Assembly (NCBI GenBank): GCA_944323955.1
Contig: CALUUK010000005.1
Coordinates: 93,914 to 157,913 of the forward strand
Direction of reading: 5' to 3'
Length of the DNA stretch: 64,000 bases
DNA from: Candidatus Gastranaerophilales bacterium
GTDB taxonomy: Bacteria; Cyanobacteriota; Vampirovibrionia; Gastranaerophilales; Gastranaerophilaceae
Of the stretch, positions 42,953-52,564 are shown piece by piece (within the stretch, counting starts at the first letter, position 1; each line of letters starts with the position of its first letter). Made by a program: the position numbers and the translations under genes. The notes below the pieces were generated by a model that saw nothing but the letters and a program-made list of their open reading frames with translations, searched no databases and was not told the DNA's origin.

Positions 42953-45931
42953 ATGAAAATATCAAGAATTTCTTTTAGTCCGAACGTAAATAACATTAAT
43001 AGTCCGAATAAAATATATAAAACCTGCACTGTTCCCGTTTACAGCCAAAAAGATGCTTCCGGGATATTTAAATATTTTATGGGGCGTGATATGGTTTCTT
43101 TCGGCGCAAGAGCGTTTAATGAAACATTAAATAAAAATTGGTATCATCTGCCTGAAGGGTTCAGTCCCGATGCTTTTCAAATTGAGGCAGGCAGAGCTTT
43201 AAATGAAGATAAAAACGTTTTGGTTGAAGCACCGACCGGAACAGGAAAAACCGCCATTGCCCATTATGTTGCATCAAAAAATATGGATGAGGGAAAAACC
43301 ACTTTCTATACAACACCTTTAAAAGCATTAAGTAACCAGAAATTGAATGAATTTCGTGCAGTATACGGTGATGAGAATGTCGGTATATTGACGGGAGACA
43401 GAAGAGAAAATATAGATGCTCCGATTGTTATAATGACAACCGAAGTATACAGAAATATGGCATTGTCAAATATGTACGGGGACAAAAATCCTCTTATGCA
43501 AAATTTAGGCAGTGTTATATTTGATGAATTCCACTATTTAGGAGATGATTCAAGAGGTTCCGTCTGGGAAGAGTCAATAATGCTTACGCCTAAAGATGTT
43601 CAAGTTTTGGGATTGAGCGCTACAATAGGAAATCCAAAAGAGCTCAAGAACTGGCAAAGCGAGCTTAAAGGAGAACCAATTGAACTTGTTTCCATGCCTG
43701 CTTCCGCAAGAGCTGTTCCTTTAAGGTACGGAAGTATTTATACAAATTCTTATGAAGATGAACGTAAAGCTATAGAGAGGAAAATCAAAAAGACAGGTGT
43801 TGCACCCGAAACCCCTGTTGATTATAGAGCACCCAAACCAAAACCGAGTGATTTTAAGATGGCTGTTGATAAATTGGACAATAATGACCAATTGCCTGCA
43901 ATTTTCTTTGTATTCAGCAGAAAATTTTCTCGTGAACTATTGGAATATTTTGCAAAAAGCGGTATTGACTTAACTACGGATAAAGAAAAAAAAGAAATTG
44001 AAAAAACCGTAAACAAATACAGGCTAAAAGGATATATAGGCGCTGATTTGGATATGGATGCTTTGAAAAAAGGCTATGCAATACATAATGCAGGAATTAT
44101 TCCCGCACAAAAAGAATTAATTGAAGAGTTATTCCAGAAAAAATTGACAAAAGTTGTCATAGCAACCGAGACTCTGGCCGCGGGAATTAACATGCCTGCG
44201 AAAACAGTAGTAATATCAAGCCCGTATAAACCTACGGATGCTGAAAACACAGAAGAAGAACGGGCTACCAGAACACTTACGGCGAATGAATTTAAGCAAA
44301 TGTCAGGAAGAGCAGGCAGGAGAGGTATTGATACCGAAGGTTTTGTTTATACAATGCCCTGCGACAGACAAACGGAACAAGAATTTTTGTATCTGGAAAT
44401 AATGGGTTCCAATCCGCTGGAAAGTAATTATAATCCTGATTATGCATTTTTATCGGGGTATTATGAGCATAATGACGATGCTTCAAAATTGAATGATTTT
44501 ATAGGGCAGTCTTTCTATGCGTATAGTCAGGATGATAGTGAAAGAAGCAAAAAAACATCCGAACTGATTGATTTAAGTGAGAAAAGAACCAATGTGCTTT
44601 TAAAACAAGGATTCTTAATGTCCAAAGACGGTGCCGTATCTCCGACGGTAAAAGGAAATATGGCAGCTCAAATCAGAGGATATGATGCATTAACTCTTGT
44701 TGAAGCACTTGCAGGCAAGAAGTTTGATTCAATTACGCCTGAATCACTTGCAATGGTGGCAGGTGCAATTGCAAATCCTGCCGACGGAGAGGAAAGTGAA
44801 ATAACCCCTGAAACAGATTTTGGTTATATATTTGAACCTTCTGAGGATTATATTGACAGTGTTTACAGAACAACATATTCATCTTTGTCGTCCAAAATAA
44901 ATAAACTCGGGCATGCTGTTTCTGAATTTGCAACATATGAAGATATGCTCTCTTTTGTTCAAAATTTGAAAAAGCCCGATATTGCCGAAGATGAATTGAT
45001 TGAAGAAATAAAATTTCAAAGAGCAAGACGCTCTAAAATGTATACAATAACAAAACAAACGGGGAAGATGTCTTCCGCGGAAATTGCACAGGCTCTAAAA
45101 GACGGTGATGTTGTTCCTACAAAAATATTACAGGATCAGCTTAAAACACTTGAACATTATAAAAACAGAATAAATACAAGAACAATAGAAGATTATATTG
45201 ACAAGCTCAGAACCGATTTAAAAGCAAATAGCGGAGAGAATAAAGGTAAAAAAGCAAAAGCGCGTCTTGATAAAAAATGTGATGAAATAAAAAAAGCGAT
45301 AGAACATGCAAGAGTAATGCAGTATTTGGATGAGCATCTGGTTGATGCAATAAGTTCAAATTACAGCTTTATCAAGAAAAATCCTCCCGGTCAGGTCAGG
45401 GACGATTTTGCACAGGCCGAACAATTATGGCTCCGCTTAACATCTAAAGATGTCATTATCAGAGAAATTGAAGCGTTGATGGATATTGAAAAATATCAGG
45501 ATGAACACGATATTAAGGCTGATGGGTTTAATAACCTTTCCAAAACAACAAAATGTATAAGAGAACTTCAGTCAAAAGCTCTTGAAATATTTAATACGGA
45601 AGCTGCCGAGGGTATTGCACATAAACCTGATAAATACAGTAAAACCGGTGCGCAGATTATGTATAACTGGGCATTATTGAATAAGGTAAATCCATACAGT
45701 ATGGCAAATTGGGAAGAACTTTTGAGAATAGTTCCGCAAGAAATAATGGATGAAGGTTCAATATACAGAAGCATTCTTCAAACTTCCGATTTGTTAGGAC
45801 AAATGGCAGAGGCCGCCGATGCAGGATGCAAAAATTCAACCGATGAAGCAGATATTGAGTACTATGCAAAATTGAGACAATGCGCCGTTGATGCAAGAAA
45901 CCTGCTTATAAAATATCCCGTCGAAGTATAA
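42953..45931 (+). CDS. Ski2-like DEAD/DEAH-box helicase with tagged N-terminus
   Basis: 992 residues. The helicase core shows Walker A APTGTGKT (93-100), TTPLKALSNQK (motif Ia), DEFH (motif II), LSATIGNP (motif III), ATETLAAGINMPAK (motif V) and QMSGRAGRRG (motif VI), all Ski2/Mtr4-like features for 3'-5' RNA or DNA unwinding. The C-terminal ~400 residues are helical, with no obvious DSHCT domain. The first ~60 residues are not helicase: MKISRISFSP at the start and VSFGARAF at 48-55, the tag shared with GH77-like and membrane proteins here. GGTGG precedes the ATG. Confidence 0.88.
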   Translation: MKISRISFSPNVNNINSPNKIYKTCTVPVYSQKDASGIFKYFMGRDMVSFGARAFNETLNKNWYHLPEGFSPDAFQIEAGRALNEDKNVLVEAPTGTGKTAIAHYVASKNMDEGKTTFYTTPLKALSNQKLNEFRAVYGDENVGILTGDRRENIDAPIVIMTTEVYRNMALSNMYGDKNPLMQNLGSVIFDEFHYLGDDSRGSVWEESIMLTPKDVQVLGLSATIGNPKELKNWQSELKGEPIELVSMPASARAVPLRYGSIYTNSYEDERKAIERKIKKTGVAPETPVDYRAPKPKPSDFKMAVDKLDNNDQLPAIFFVFSRKFSRELLEYFAKSGIDLTTDKEKKEIEKTVNKYRLKGYIGADLDMDALKKGYAIHNAGIIPAQKELIEELFQKKLTKVVIATETLAAGINMPAKTVVISSPYKPTDAENTEEERATRTLTANEFKQMSGRAGRRGIDTEGFVYTMPCDRQTEQEFLYLEIMGSNPLESNYNPDYAFLSGYYEHNDDASKLNDFIGQSFYAYSQDDSERSKKTSELIDLSEKRTNVLLKQGFLMSKDGAVSPTVKGNMAAQIRGYDALTLVEALAGKKFDSITPESLAMVAGAIANPADGEESEITPETDFGYIFEPSEDYIDSVYRTTYSSLSSKINKLGHAVSEFATYEDMLSFVQNLKKPDIAEDELIEEIKFQRARRSKMYTITKQTGKMSSAEIAQALKDGDVVPTKILQDQLKTLEHYKNRINTRTIEDYIDKLRTDLKANSGENKGKKAKARLDKKCDEIKKAIEHARVMQYLDEHLVDAISSNYSFIKKNPPGQVRDDFAQAEQLWLRLTSKDVIIREIEALMDIEKYQDEHDIKADGFNNLSKTTKCIRELQSKALEIFNTEAAEGIAHKPDKYSKTGAQIMYNWALLNKVNPYSMANWEELLRIVPQEIMDEGSIYRSILQTSDLLGQMAEAADAGCKNSTDEADIEYYAKLRQCAVDARNLLIKYPVEV

Positions 45932-45988
45932 TGTTTTCAAAATAAAATGTTTTCTATAAAATAAAAATGTCATCGTTTGGAGCATAAA

Positions 45989-47479
45989 ATGGCATTTTTT
46001 AGGAGCAGTATATTTATAGGTATTATTTTTGCATTATTGTGCTGTTTATTATGCATTTTAAATACAGACAGCTCAATAGGGTTTTCCGGTGATGACATTC
46101 AAGTGATAAATCAGGCGGTTGCTGCCGCGAATAATACCGTCGGGCAATTTATCAAAGATTATTCTTTTATGAATGCAAATAACGTTGACCCCGTTGCTTC
46201 AAACGCATATTCCTGGGGAACATCTTTCTTGCTTGTTCCTTTGTATAAATTGTTCGGATTGAATAATATTTTTGCTTTTAAAGGTGTTATTATCGGGGCA
46301 TATTGTTTATTTATATTTTCTTTTTTTATATATCTTGCACATAAAACAAACAGGATTATCGGCGGTCTAATAACATTATTCTTTGCAACGAGCCCGTTCT
46401 TCATCGGATTTACAAATGATATTTTAAAAGACTTGCCGTATTTGCTGATTTCTTTTCTGTCCGTTGTTTCAATTGATTATTTCTTAAAAGAATCCTTTTT
46501 AAAGAAACAGATAATTTACTCGATTTTTGTATCTTCTTTATTATCTTTAAGTGTTATTTTCAGAGAAAACGGCGCTTTACCGGTTCTTGTTTTATTTTTT
46601 GCACAATTAATAAAAATTTCGCAACTTGTTATCAGTAAAAAGAAAATAAGCCATACCGCCGTAATATTATATGGTCTGCCTTATATTATAACAGCAGTTG
46701 TATATACTTTAATCAGCATAAAATATCCGACATTTTATTTAAAAGGATTTATAGATTTTACACCGGCTTCAATGATAAAGATGACCGGATACTATTTTAA
46801 TCAGTTTTATTTGAATTTCTTTGCGGCAGGGAAAATATTTTCTTATATTTTATATTGTTTTGTATTGGTTTTATCGGCATACGGAATAATCAAAAAAGTT
46901 AGACATGAGTATGTTTTATTTATTTATCTTTGCACTTTTATTATATATGCTGCATATCCCGTAGAACAGGAAATAAGATATATAATTCCTTTGATTCCCG
47001 TCTTTTTTGTATTCTTAGGGCTGGGAATATATGATTTTAATAATAAATATTTAAAATTAACAGGCATTATTACCCTTGTTGTGTTATGTTTATTTAATGT
47101 TTTTGTATTGTCAAAAATGAATCTTACAAACAGATTTTTATACAAACATACGGATAACGGAACAATAAGTTCTTCTGCAAAAAAAGTATATGATTATATA
47201 AATAAGAATATACCCGCAGACAGTAAAATTATATACTGGCATCCGAGGGCAATATACCTTTATACGGGAAGATTGAGCTTTCAAATTTCGGATAAAAAAG
47301 AAAGACTCGGAGAAGGGGATTATCAGATAAGCATTATCGGCAAAGACAGACCGGGAAAATATTATGACAAAGAAATGTATGATTTAGAAGCTAAAACATA
47401 TATAAAAGAGGCAAATGTATATTTAAAACCCGTGTACAGAAATGATAATTACGCTGTTTATGAAATAGAAAAGGAATAG
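45989..47479 (+). CDS. GT39-like (PMT-type) polytopic glycosyltransferase
   Basis: 496 residues with about ten membrane helices. SGDDIQVINQA near 30 is the first-loop acidic motif of GT-C enzymes, which use polyprenyl-phosphate sugars, and the C-terminal soluble part (about 400-496) is periplasmic-like. ATG 45989 has TTTGGAG 6 nt upstream; an in-frame TTG at 45977 overlaps that ribosome site. Acceptor and sugar are unknown. It is followed with no gap by lrgA. Confidence 0.78.
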   Translation: MAFFRSSIFIGIIFALLCCLLCILNTDSSIGFSGDDIQVINQAVAAANNTVGQFIKDYSFMNANNVDPVASNAYSWGTSFLLVPLYKLFGLNNIFAFKGVIIGAYCLFIFSFFIYLAHKTNRIIGGLITLFFATSPFFIGFTNDILKDLPYLLISFLSVVSIDYFLKESFLKKQIIYSIFVSSLLSLSVIFRENGALPVLVLFFAQLIKISQLVISKKKISHTAVILYGLPYIITAVVYTLISIKYPTFYLKGFIDFTPASMIKMTGYYFNQFYLNFFAAGKIFSYILYCFVLVLSAYGIIKKVRHEYVLFIYLCTFIIYAAYPVEQEIRYIIPLIPVFFVFLGLGIYDFNNKYLKLTGIITLVVLCLFNVFVLSKMNLTNRFLYKHTDNGTISSSAKKVYDYINKNIPADSKIIYWHPRAIYLYTGRLSFQISDKKERLGEGDYQISIIGKDRPGKYYDKEMYDLEAKTYIKEANVYLKPVYRNDNYAVYEIEKE

Positions 47480-47875
47480 ATGGAAAAAATCAAATTAATA
47501 CTTAATTTTATACTGGGATTTATTATTTTAACAGGTTTTTATTTTGTAAGCTCTGTTATAATAAAATTTTTGCATGTTCCGCTCTCTCCCGTTATATTGG
47601 GACTTATCTTATTTGCATTTGCACTTGTTGAAGGAATCATAAAAGAAGAATGGATAAAAACGACAAGTGAATTCTTGATTAAAAATATGGCAATGTTTAT
47701 AGTTCCGTTTATGGGCGGACTTGTTGTTTATAAGCATATGATAATGAAAAATTGGCTTGTTATTTTGGTTGTTATATTTGTCACTACAACTTTAATGATA
47801 ATCATTACGGGACTTTTTGTAGAATACGGACTTAAATTTTTAAGATTGCATAAAATGAGGAAAAATCATGATTAA
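47480..47875 (+). CDS. lrgA: CidA/LrgA family holin-like protein
   Basis: 131 residues with four predicted membrane helices. VPLSPVILGLILFA near 33 and MAMFIVPFMGGL near 70 match the LrgA/CidA signature (...P..V.G..L.., ...F.P..VG). With LrgB it forms a membrane pair linked to export of glycolate/pyruvate-type acids and to murein hydrolase control. It begins right after the preceding stop and overlaps lrgB by 8 nt. Confidence 0.85.
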   Translation: MEKIKLILNFILGFIILTGFYFVSSVIIKFLHVPLSPVILGLILFAFALVEGIIKEEWIKTTSEFLIKNMAMFIVPFMGGLVVYKHMIMKNWLVILVVIFVTTTLMIIITGLFVEYGLKFLRLHKMRKNHD

Positions 47876-48551
47876 TCCGTTCGGGTTCATTATAACAGTA
47901 TTGTATTATAAGGCTGCGGAAAAGATGAGACATATTCCGTTTGCGGGAAAAATTCCCGCTATTGTTATTGCAGGAGTTATGCTGGTCTTAACTTTGGAGA
48001 TTTTTCATATAGATTATAAAATATATAACGAAAGTGCGTGCTATCTAACCTTGATATTAATACCTGCCACAATAGCTTTAGGTTATCCTATATATAAGAA
48101 TATAGAGCTTTTGAAAAAAAATAAAAGAATTATATATACAGCATTTGTTGCGGCTTCCGCATTTGCAATAGCGGCAACATATGTTGCGGCACAAATGTGC
48201 CATGCGGATTTTATTGTTATAGAATCGCTGCTTCCCAAATCGGTAACGGCACCAATAGCTGTAGAAATTTCCAAAGAAATAAATGCAATTCCGGAACTAA
48301 CAGCATGCGTGGTTGCGTTAACAGGAGTGTTTGGAGGTATGTTCGGTCATAGGATACTTAAAATGATAAAAGTCAAAAATGATGTGGCTATAGGTTTGTC
48401 AATAGGAGCGGCAAGTCATGTTATAGGTACGGCAAGATGTATTCAGGAAAATCGTGAGAAACAGGTTGTAATGGCATCTGTTGCACTGGTTATTGTTGGA
48501 ATAATAACGGCTATAATAATTCCTTTATTTCTGGTCTTTATAAAACAATAA
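47868..48551 (+). CDS. lrgB: LrgB/CidB family membrane protein
   Basis: 227 residues with about six helices. LPKSVTAPIAVEISKEI (about 123) and GLSIGAASHVIGTA (about 180) are the LrgB signatures (kSVT.PiA, G...H.iGTa). It partners LrgA, and the overlapping genes support a complex. It ends 98 nt before the promoter of the ribosomal operon. Confidence 0.92.
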   Translation: MINPFGFIITVLYYKAAEKMRHIPFAGKIPAIVIAGVMLVLTLEIFHIDYKIYNESACYLTLILIPATIALGYPIYKNIELLKKNKRIIYTAFVAASAFAIAATYVAAQMCHADFIVIESLLPKSVTAPIAVEISKEINAIPELTACVVALTGVFGGMFGHRILKMIKVKNDVAIGLSIGAASHVIGTARCIQENREKQVVMASVALVIVGIITAIIIPLFLVFIKQ

Positions 48552-48648
48552 AGAGTCGTATTGTTTTTGACCGTTTCAAGGTTTGTCAAGAAAATTACAC
48601 AAAAATAAAGAAATATTACAAAAAAGAAGAAAAATAAAAAAATAGTAG

Positions 48649-48677
48649 TTGACGCACAATTATGTTTAACATAGACT
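48649..48677 (+). promoter_or_regulatory. Promoter of the S10 operon
   Basis: TTGACG (48649-48654), 17-nt spacer, TAGACT (48672-48677). The transcript would carry a leader of about 150 nt. Confidence 0.6.
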
Positions 48678-48683
48678 TAACAT

Positions 48684-48831
48684 GCTAAGTCATAAGGATA
48701 GGTTGGCAATTGATAAAAGGCTCGGGCTTAGATAATAAGTGAGAGCTGATTAAAAGCCGGACTGACCGGAGATGAGGAGGCGCTGAGGAAGCGGTTTCCA
48801 AGCAAAAAGTAATATACAAAAGGAAGCGAAA
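48684..48831 (+). promoter_or_regulatory. Long 5' leader of the S10 operon
   Basis: About 150 nt between the predicted start and rpsJ. It contains a self-complementary CCGGACTGACCGG (around 48754-48768) and a GC-rich GAGGCGCTGAGGAAGC stretch, and ends with AGGAAGCG before rpsJ. A role in autogenous control by a ribosomal protein is possible but not shown. Confidence 0.4.
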
Positions 48832-49149
48832 ATGAACGAAAGCAAGCAACAAAGAATCAGAGTTTGTTTGAAAGCATACGATCATAAGTTAATCGACTTA
48901 TCTGCAAGTAAAATTGTAGAAGTGGTTAAGAGAACGGACGCAAGAGTTGCAGGTCCCGTGCCTCTTCCTACAAAACGTCGTTTGTATTGTGTACTTCGCT
49001 CACCTCACGTTGACAAAAAGTCAAGAGAACATTTTGAGATGAGAATACACAAAAGAATCATTGATATTTATGATCCGACAGCACAAACAACAGAAGAGTT
49101 GACAAGAATGGATTTGCCTGCCGGAGTAGATATTGAAGTTAAACTTTAA
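48832..49149 (+). CDS. rpsJ: 30S ribosomal protein S10
   Basis: 105 residues. [13 protein letters not shown] and [25 protein letters not shown] match S10/NusE, a component of the 30S head and of antitermination complexes. First gene of the S10 operon. AGGAAGCG precedes the ATG. It is followed by an unusually long 215-nt spacer. Confidence 0.98.
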   Translation: MNESKQQRIRVCLKAYDHKLIDLSASKIVEVVKRTDARVAGPVPLPTKRRLYCVLRSPHVDKKSREHFEMRIHKRIIDIYDPTAQTTEELTRMDLPAGVDIEVKL

Positions 49150-49161
49150 TTTCCGTAGAAC

Positions 49162-49260
49162 GGAGTCGAGCGAAAGCGAGCGAGTTCGATGATGTGAGAG
49201 CCGAAGTGACGACAGCCGAAGGCGAAGGACCGACAGGCTCGAGAGAAAGGAAATTAAAGG
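49162..49260 (+). repeat. GC-rich repeat-family block between rpsJ and rplC
   Basis: GGAGTCGAGCGAAAGCGAGCGAG at 49162-49184, GATGTGAGAGCCGAAGTGAC and GAGAGAAAGGAAATTAAAGG at 49241-49260 line up in order with the reverse complement of the 38.4-38.8 kb repeats. It sits after the rpsJ stop and before an AT-rich spacer and the rplC ribosome site, so it is transcribed within the operon. Confidence 0.7.
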
Positions 49261-49364
49261 GACAAAGAAAAACACATTACAATTTAATAGGAAACTCCTC
49301 ATAAATTGAATGTGATCTACGAAGCAAGCAGATTAACGTAGCGCTCACAAAAGAAAGGTGAAAT

Positions 49365-50000
49365 ATGACACTTGGAGTAATAGGTGAAAAACTTGGGATG
49401 ACACAGGTTTTCGATAAAGAAGGTCTTGCAATCCCCGTAACAGTAATAAAAGTTGATCCGTTGACAGTAACACAAGTAAAGACTGTTGATTCAGACGGTT
49501 ATAATGCAATTCAAGTAGGCGTAATACCTGCAAAAGAAAAGCATTTAACAAAAGCTGAAATCGGTCATTTTAAGAAAAACGGACTCGAAAATTTCAGACA
49601 TTTACAAGAATTCAGATTAGATAATCCCGAAAACTATGAAGTTGGTCAAAAAATTGATTTAAGCGTTATAGAAGAAGGTATTAAAGTAGATGTAACAGGA
49701 ACATCAATCGGTAAAGGTTTCCAAGGTACAGTAAAGAGATGGAACTTTGGAAGAGGACCAATGGCGCATGGTTCAAAAAATCACAGAGAACCCGGTTCAA
49801 TCGGTGCAGGTACAACTCCGGGCCGTGTAATTAAAGGAAAAAGAATGGCCGGTAATATGGGTAACGAAAGAGTTACTATTTCAAAACTTACAGTAGTAAG
49901 AGTTGACAGTGAAAACAATTTGTTACTTGTTAAAGGTTCGGTACCCGGGCCTGAAGGAAAATTAGTAACAGTTGTACCATCAAGAGTTAAATGGAACTAG
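49365..50000 (+). CDS. rplC: 50S ribosomal protein L3
   Basis: 211 residues. GVIGEKLGMTQVF at the N-terminus and MAHGSKNHREPGSIGAGTTP in the middle are L3 signatures. It binds 23S rRNA early in assembly, near the peptidyl transferase centre. AAAGGTG precedes the ATG. Flanked on both sides by GC-rich spacer blocks. Confidence 0.98.
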   Translation: MTLGVIGEKLGMTQVFDKEGLAIPVTVIKVDPLTVTQVKTVDSDGYNAIQVGVIPAKEKHLTKAEIGHFKKNGLENFRHLQEFRLDNPENYEVGQKIDLSVIEEGIKVDVTGTSIGKGFQGTVKRWNFGRGPMAHGSKNHREPGSIGAGTTPGRVIKGKRMAGNMGNERVTISKLTVVRVDSENNLLLVKGSVPGPEGKLVTVVPSRVKWN

Positions 50001-50009
50001 CGAATTTCC

Positions 50010-50100
50010 GGACGGACAAAGTTCGGTAAGCGAGGGCAAAGTGAATGGCAGCGATAGCGAAATGAACAAGTTGCACGAGCGAAAAGGAAATTCAAGACAA
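50010..50100 (+). repeat. GC-rich repeat-family block between rplC and rplD
   Basis: GAGGGCAAAGTGAATGGCA (50032-50050) parallels GAGGGCAAGGTGAACGA in the reverse complement of 38515-38531, and GAGCGAAAAGGAAATTCAAG (50077-50096) parallels the reverse complement of 38583-38604. It fills most of the 129-nt spacer; an AT-rich ribosome site follows. Confidence 0.72.
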
Positions 50101-50129
50101 CTAACAAACAAAACAAGGAAAAAGAAATT

Positions 50130-50765
50130 ATGACAAAAGAAGTTTCAATATTAAGTACAAGCGGAAAGCAAGTCGGACAAATCGCTCTTGATGAAAAAGT
50201 TTTCGGAGTGGAACCGAATTTGCACGTAATGCATATGGCATTAAGAAGACAATTAAACAATGCAAGAAGCGGAAACGCATGTGCTAAAACAAGAGCAGAA
50301 GTATCAGGCGGCGGAAGAAAGCCGTGGAAACAAAAAGGTACGGGCAGAGCAAGAGCAGGTTCAATCAGATCACCGTTGTTTGCAGGCGGCGGTGTAGTAT
50401 TCGGCCCAAAACCGAGAAGCTATGAATTTTCTATGCCGCAAAAAGCAAGAAGATTGGCTTTAAAATCAGCTCTCTCTGCAAGATTGGATAATACTGTTTT
50501 AGTTAAAGATTTCTCTGAAATAACAGAAGCTAAAACAAAAATGGTAGCAGAATCACTTAAGGCTTTAAAAGTAGAAGGTAAGATTTTAATCATAGCTAAT
50601 ACTCAAGCGGCTGAAAACGGACAATTGGAATTAGCAGCAAGAAATCTTCCGAATGTGAAAATCATTTTACCTGCTAACTTAAATGTAAAAGATTTACTTG
50701 AAGCAGACAGCTTGGTGATAACAGAGGCAGCAATATTAGAAATTACTGAAAGGTTGTCAAAATAA
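50130..50765 (+). CDS. rplD: 50S ribosomal protein L4
   Basis: 211 residues. RPxxQKGTGRARAG-type segment (KPWKQKGTGRARAGSIRSP) near 65 is the exit-tunnel loop. In E. coli L4 also represses this operon, which may be relevant to the long leader here. The stop overlaps the rplW start by 1 nt. Confidence 0.98.
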   Translation: MTKEVSILSTSGKQVGQIALDEKVFGVEPNLHVMHMALRRQLNNARSGNACAKTRAEVSGGGRKPWKQKGTGRARAGSIRSPLFAGGGVVFGPKPRSYEFSMPQKARRLALKSALSARLDNTVLVKDFSEITEAKTKMVAESLKALKVEGKILIIANTQAAENGQLELAARNLPNVKIILPANLNVKDLLEADSLVITEAAILEITERLSK

Positions 50766-51073
50766 TGAGTACAATAAAACAAAACAAAGAAAGATTATAC
50801 GACATTATAAAAAGACCTATAATCACAGAAAAATCAATGACGGTTGCAGCATACTCTCAGTATACTTTTGAAGTCGCTAAAGATGCAACAAAAGTAGAGA
50901 TTGCACAGGCAATTGAATTAGCTTTTCCTGGCAGAAAAGTAACAAAAGTAAGAACGGTATACATGCCGTCACACGCAAAAAGAGTAGGATACTCGGTAGG
51001 AAGAACTCAATCAAGCAAAAAAGCTATAGTAACGATTGAAGGGGATCCTATTGAAGAATTAGCAGGAGTATAA
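50765..51073 (+). CDS. rplW: 50S ribosomal protein L23
   Basis: 102 residues. [13 protein letters not shown] and [17 protein letters not shown] are L23 signatures. It lies at the tunnel exit and docks the signal recognition particle and trigger factor. Coupled to rplD by a TAATG overlap. Confidence 0.98.
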   Translation: MSTIKQNKERLYDIIKRPIITEKSMTVAAYSQYTFEVAKDATKVEIAQAIELAFPGRKVTKVRTVYMPSHAKRVGYSVGRTQSSKKAIVTIEGDPIEELAGV

Positions 51074-51075
51074 CA

Positions 51076-51903
51076 ATGGGTATCAGAAAAATTAATCCGA
51101 CATCTCCGGGACAAAGAGGTATGACAAAAAGTGATTTTGCGGAAGTAACAACTTCAACTCCTGAAAAATCATTATTAAAACCAATAAGAAAGAAAGCAGG
51201 AAGAAACAACACAGGCAGAATTACCTGCAGACATAAAGGCGGCGGACATAAACAGGCTTACCGTGTAATCGATTTTAAACGTGAAAAATTCGGTATACCT
51301 GCAACGGTTAAGACAGTTGAATATGATCCGAACAGAAACGTAAGAATTTCATTGGTAGTCTATGCCGATGGTGAAAAAAGATATATTCTTACACCGCATG
51401 ATTTAAAAGTGGGAGATACAATTGTATCGGGTCCCGAAGCGGAAATACAAGTAGGAAATGCAGTTCCTCTGGAATTAATCCCGTTAGGTACAATAATTCA
51501 CAATATAGAATTAATTCCCGGACGCGGTGCAAAATTAGTCAGAACAGCGGGTACAAGTGCGCAGTTAATGGCTAAAGAAGGAAACTATGTAACAATAAAA
51601 ATGCCAAGCTCGGAAATGAGAATGGTAAGAAAAGAATGTTTAGCAACAATTGGCGTTTTGGGCAATGCTGAATTCAAGAATATGAAAATCGGTAAAGCCG
51701 GTCGTACACGTCATCTTGGTATAAGACCTACAGTAAGAGGTGTAACAATGAACCCTTGTGATCACCCTCACGGCGGCGGCGAAGGTAAAACAGGTCCCGG
51801 CGGAAATCCGAAGACTCCTTGGGGCAAACCTGCTTTAGGTCGTAAGACAAGAAAAGTTAAGAAAACAACTGACAAATTAATAGTCAGAGCAAGAAAACGC
51901 TAA
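51076..51903 (+). CDS. rplB: 50S ribosomal protein L2
   Basis: 275 residues. [20 protein letters not shown] and the C-terminal [14 protein letters not shown], with the His conserved at the peptidyl transferase centre, identify L2. It bridges the subunits. It starts 2 nt after rplW. Confidence 0.99.
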   Translation: MGIRKINPTSPGQRGMTKSDFAEVTTSTPEKSLLKPIRKKAGRNNTGRITCRHKGGGHKQAYRVIDFKREKFGIPATVKTVEYDPNRNVRISLVVYADGEKRYILTPHDLKVGDTIVSGPEAEIQVGNAVPLELIPLGTIIHNIELIPGRGAKLVRTAGTSAQLMAKEGNYVTIKMPSSEMRMVRKECLATIGVLGNAEFKNMKIGKAGRTRHLGIRPTVRGVTMNPCDHPHGGGEGKTGPGGNPKTPWGKPALGRKTRKVKKTTDKLIVRARKR

Positions 51904-51918
51904 TAAAGGAGAAAATTA

Positions 51919-52209
51919 ATGACACGTTCACTTAAAAAAGGCGTATATGTACACGATTCTTTAAAGAAAAAAATAGATAAATTAAACGAAAATAAAGAAA
52001 AGAAAGTAATCAAGACATGGTCAAGAGCGTCTATGATTACACCTGAAAATCCTGACATGGTTGGACATACAATAGCGGTATATAACGGAAAAACACACGT
52101 GCCCGTATATATATCAGAACCCATGGTAGGACACAGATTGGGTGAATTTGCACCTACAAGAATGTTCAGAGGCCACGCAGGTCAAGATAAAACAGCGAAA
52201 AGGAAGTAG
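51919..52209 (+). CDS. rpsS: 30S ribosomal protein S19
   Basis: 96 residues. [21 protein letters not shown] and [16 protein letters not shown] are S19 signatures; it binds 16S rRNA in the head with S13. AAAGGAG lies upstream. It follows rplB by 15 nt. Confidence 0.98.
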   Translation: MTRSLKKGVYVHDSLKKKIDKLNENKEKKVIKTWSRASMITPENPDMVGHTIAVYNGKTHVPVYISEPMVGHRLGEFAPTRMFRGHAGQDKTAKRK

Positions 52210-52212
52210 ATT

Positions 52213-52551
52213 ATGGAAGCTAAGGCAAGACAAACAGACATAACAATGCCGGCAAGAAAGTTACGCAGAGTAATAAATCTTGTAAGAGGCAAATCAGCAG
52301 CAGAAGCATTAAGCATGTTGAAATTTATGCCGTATTTTGCAGCTCGCGTAGTTGAAAAGAATATAACTGCGGCAGTGGCTAATGCGACGGAGAAGTTTGG
52401 TGCAACGGCAGAAGCATTGAAAGTTTCTGAAATATATGCCGATGAATCAAGAACTCTTAAAAGAGCAAAACCCAGAGCTCAAGGCAGAATGTATGCAAGA
52501 GTTAAACGCACATCGCATTTAACGGTTAAAGTAACAAACGAATCAAAGTAG
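52213..52551 (+). CDS. rplV: 50S ribosomal protein L22
   Basis: 112 residues. MPARKLRRVINLVRGK and RAKPRAQGRMYARVKRTSH are L22 signatures; its hairpin lines the exit tunnel. It begins 3 nt after rpsS, with AGGAAGT as ribosome site. Confidence 0.98.
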   Translation: MEAKARQTDITMPARKLRRVINLVRGKSAAEALSMLKFMPYFAARVVEKNITAAVANATEKFGATAEALKVSEIYADESRTLKRAKPRAQGRMYARVKRTSHLTVKVTNESK

Positions 52552-52564
52552 AAGGTAATAAGAC

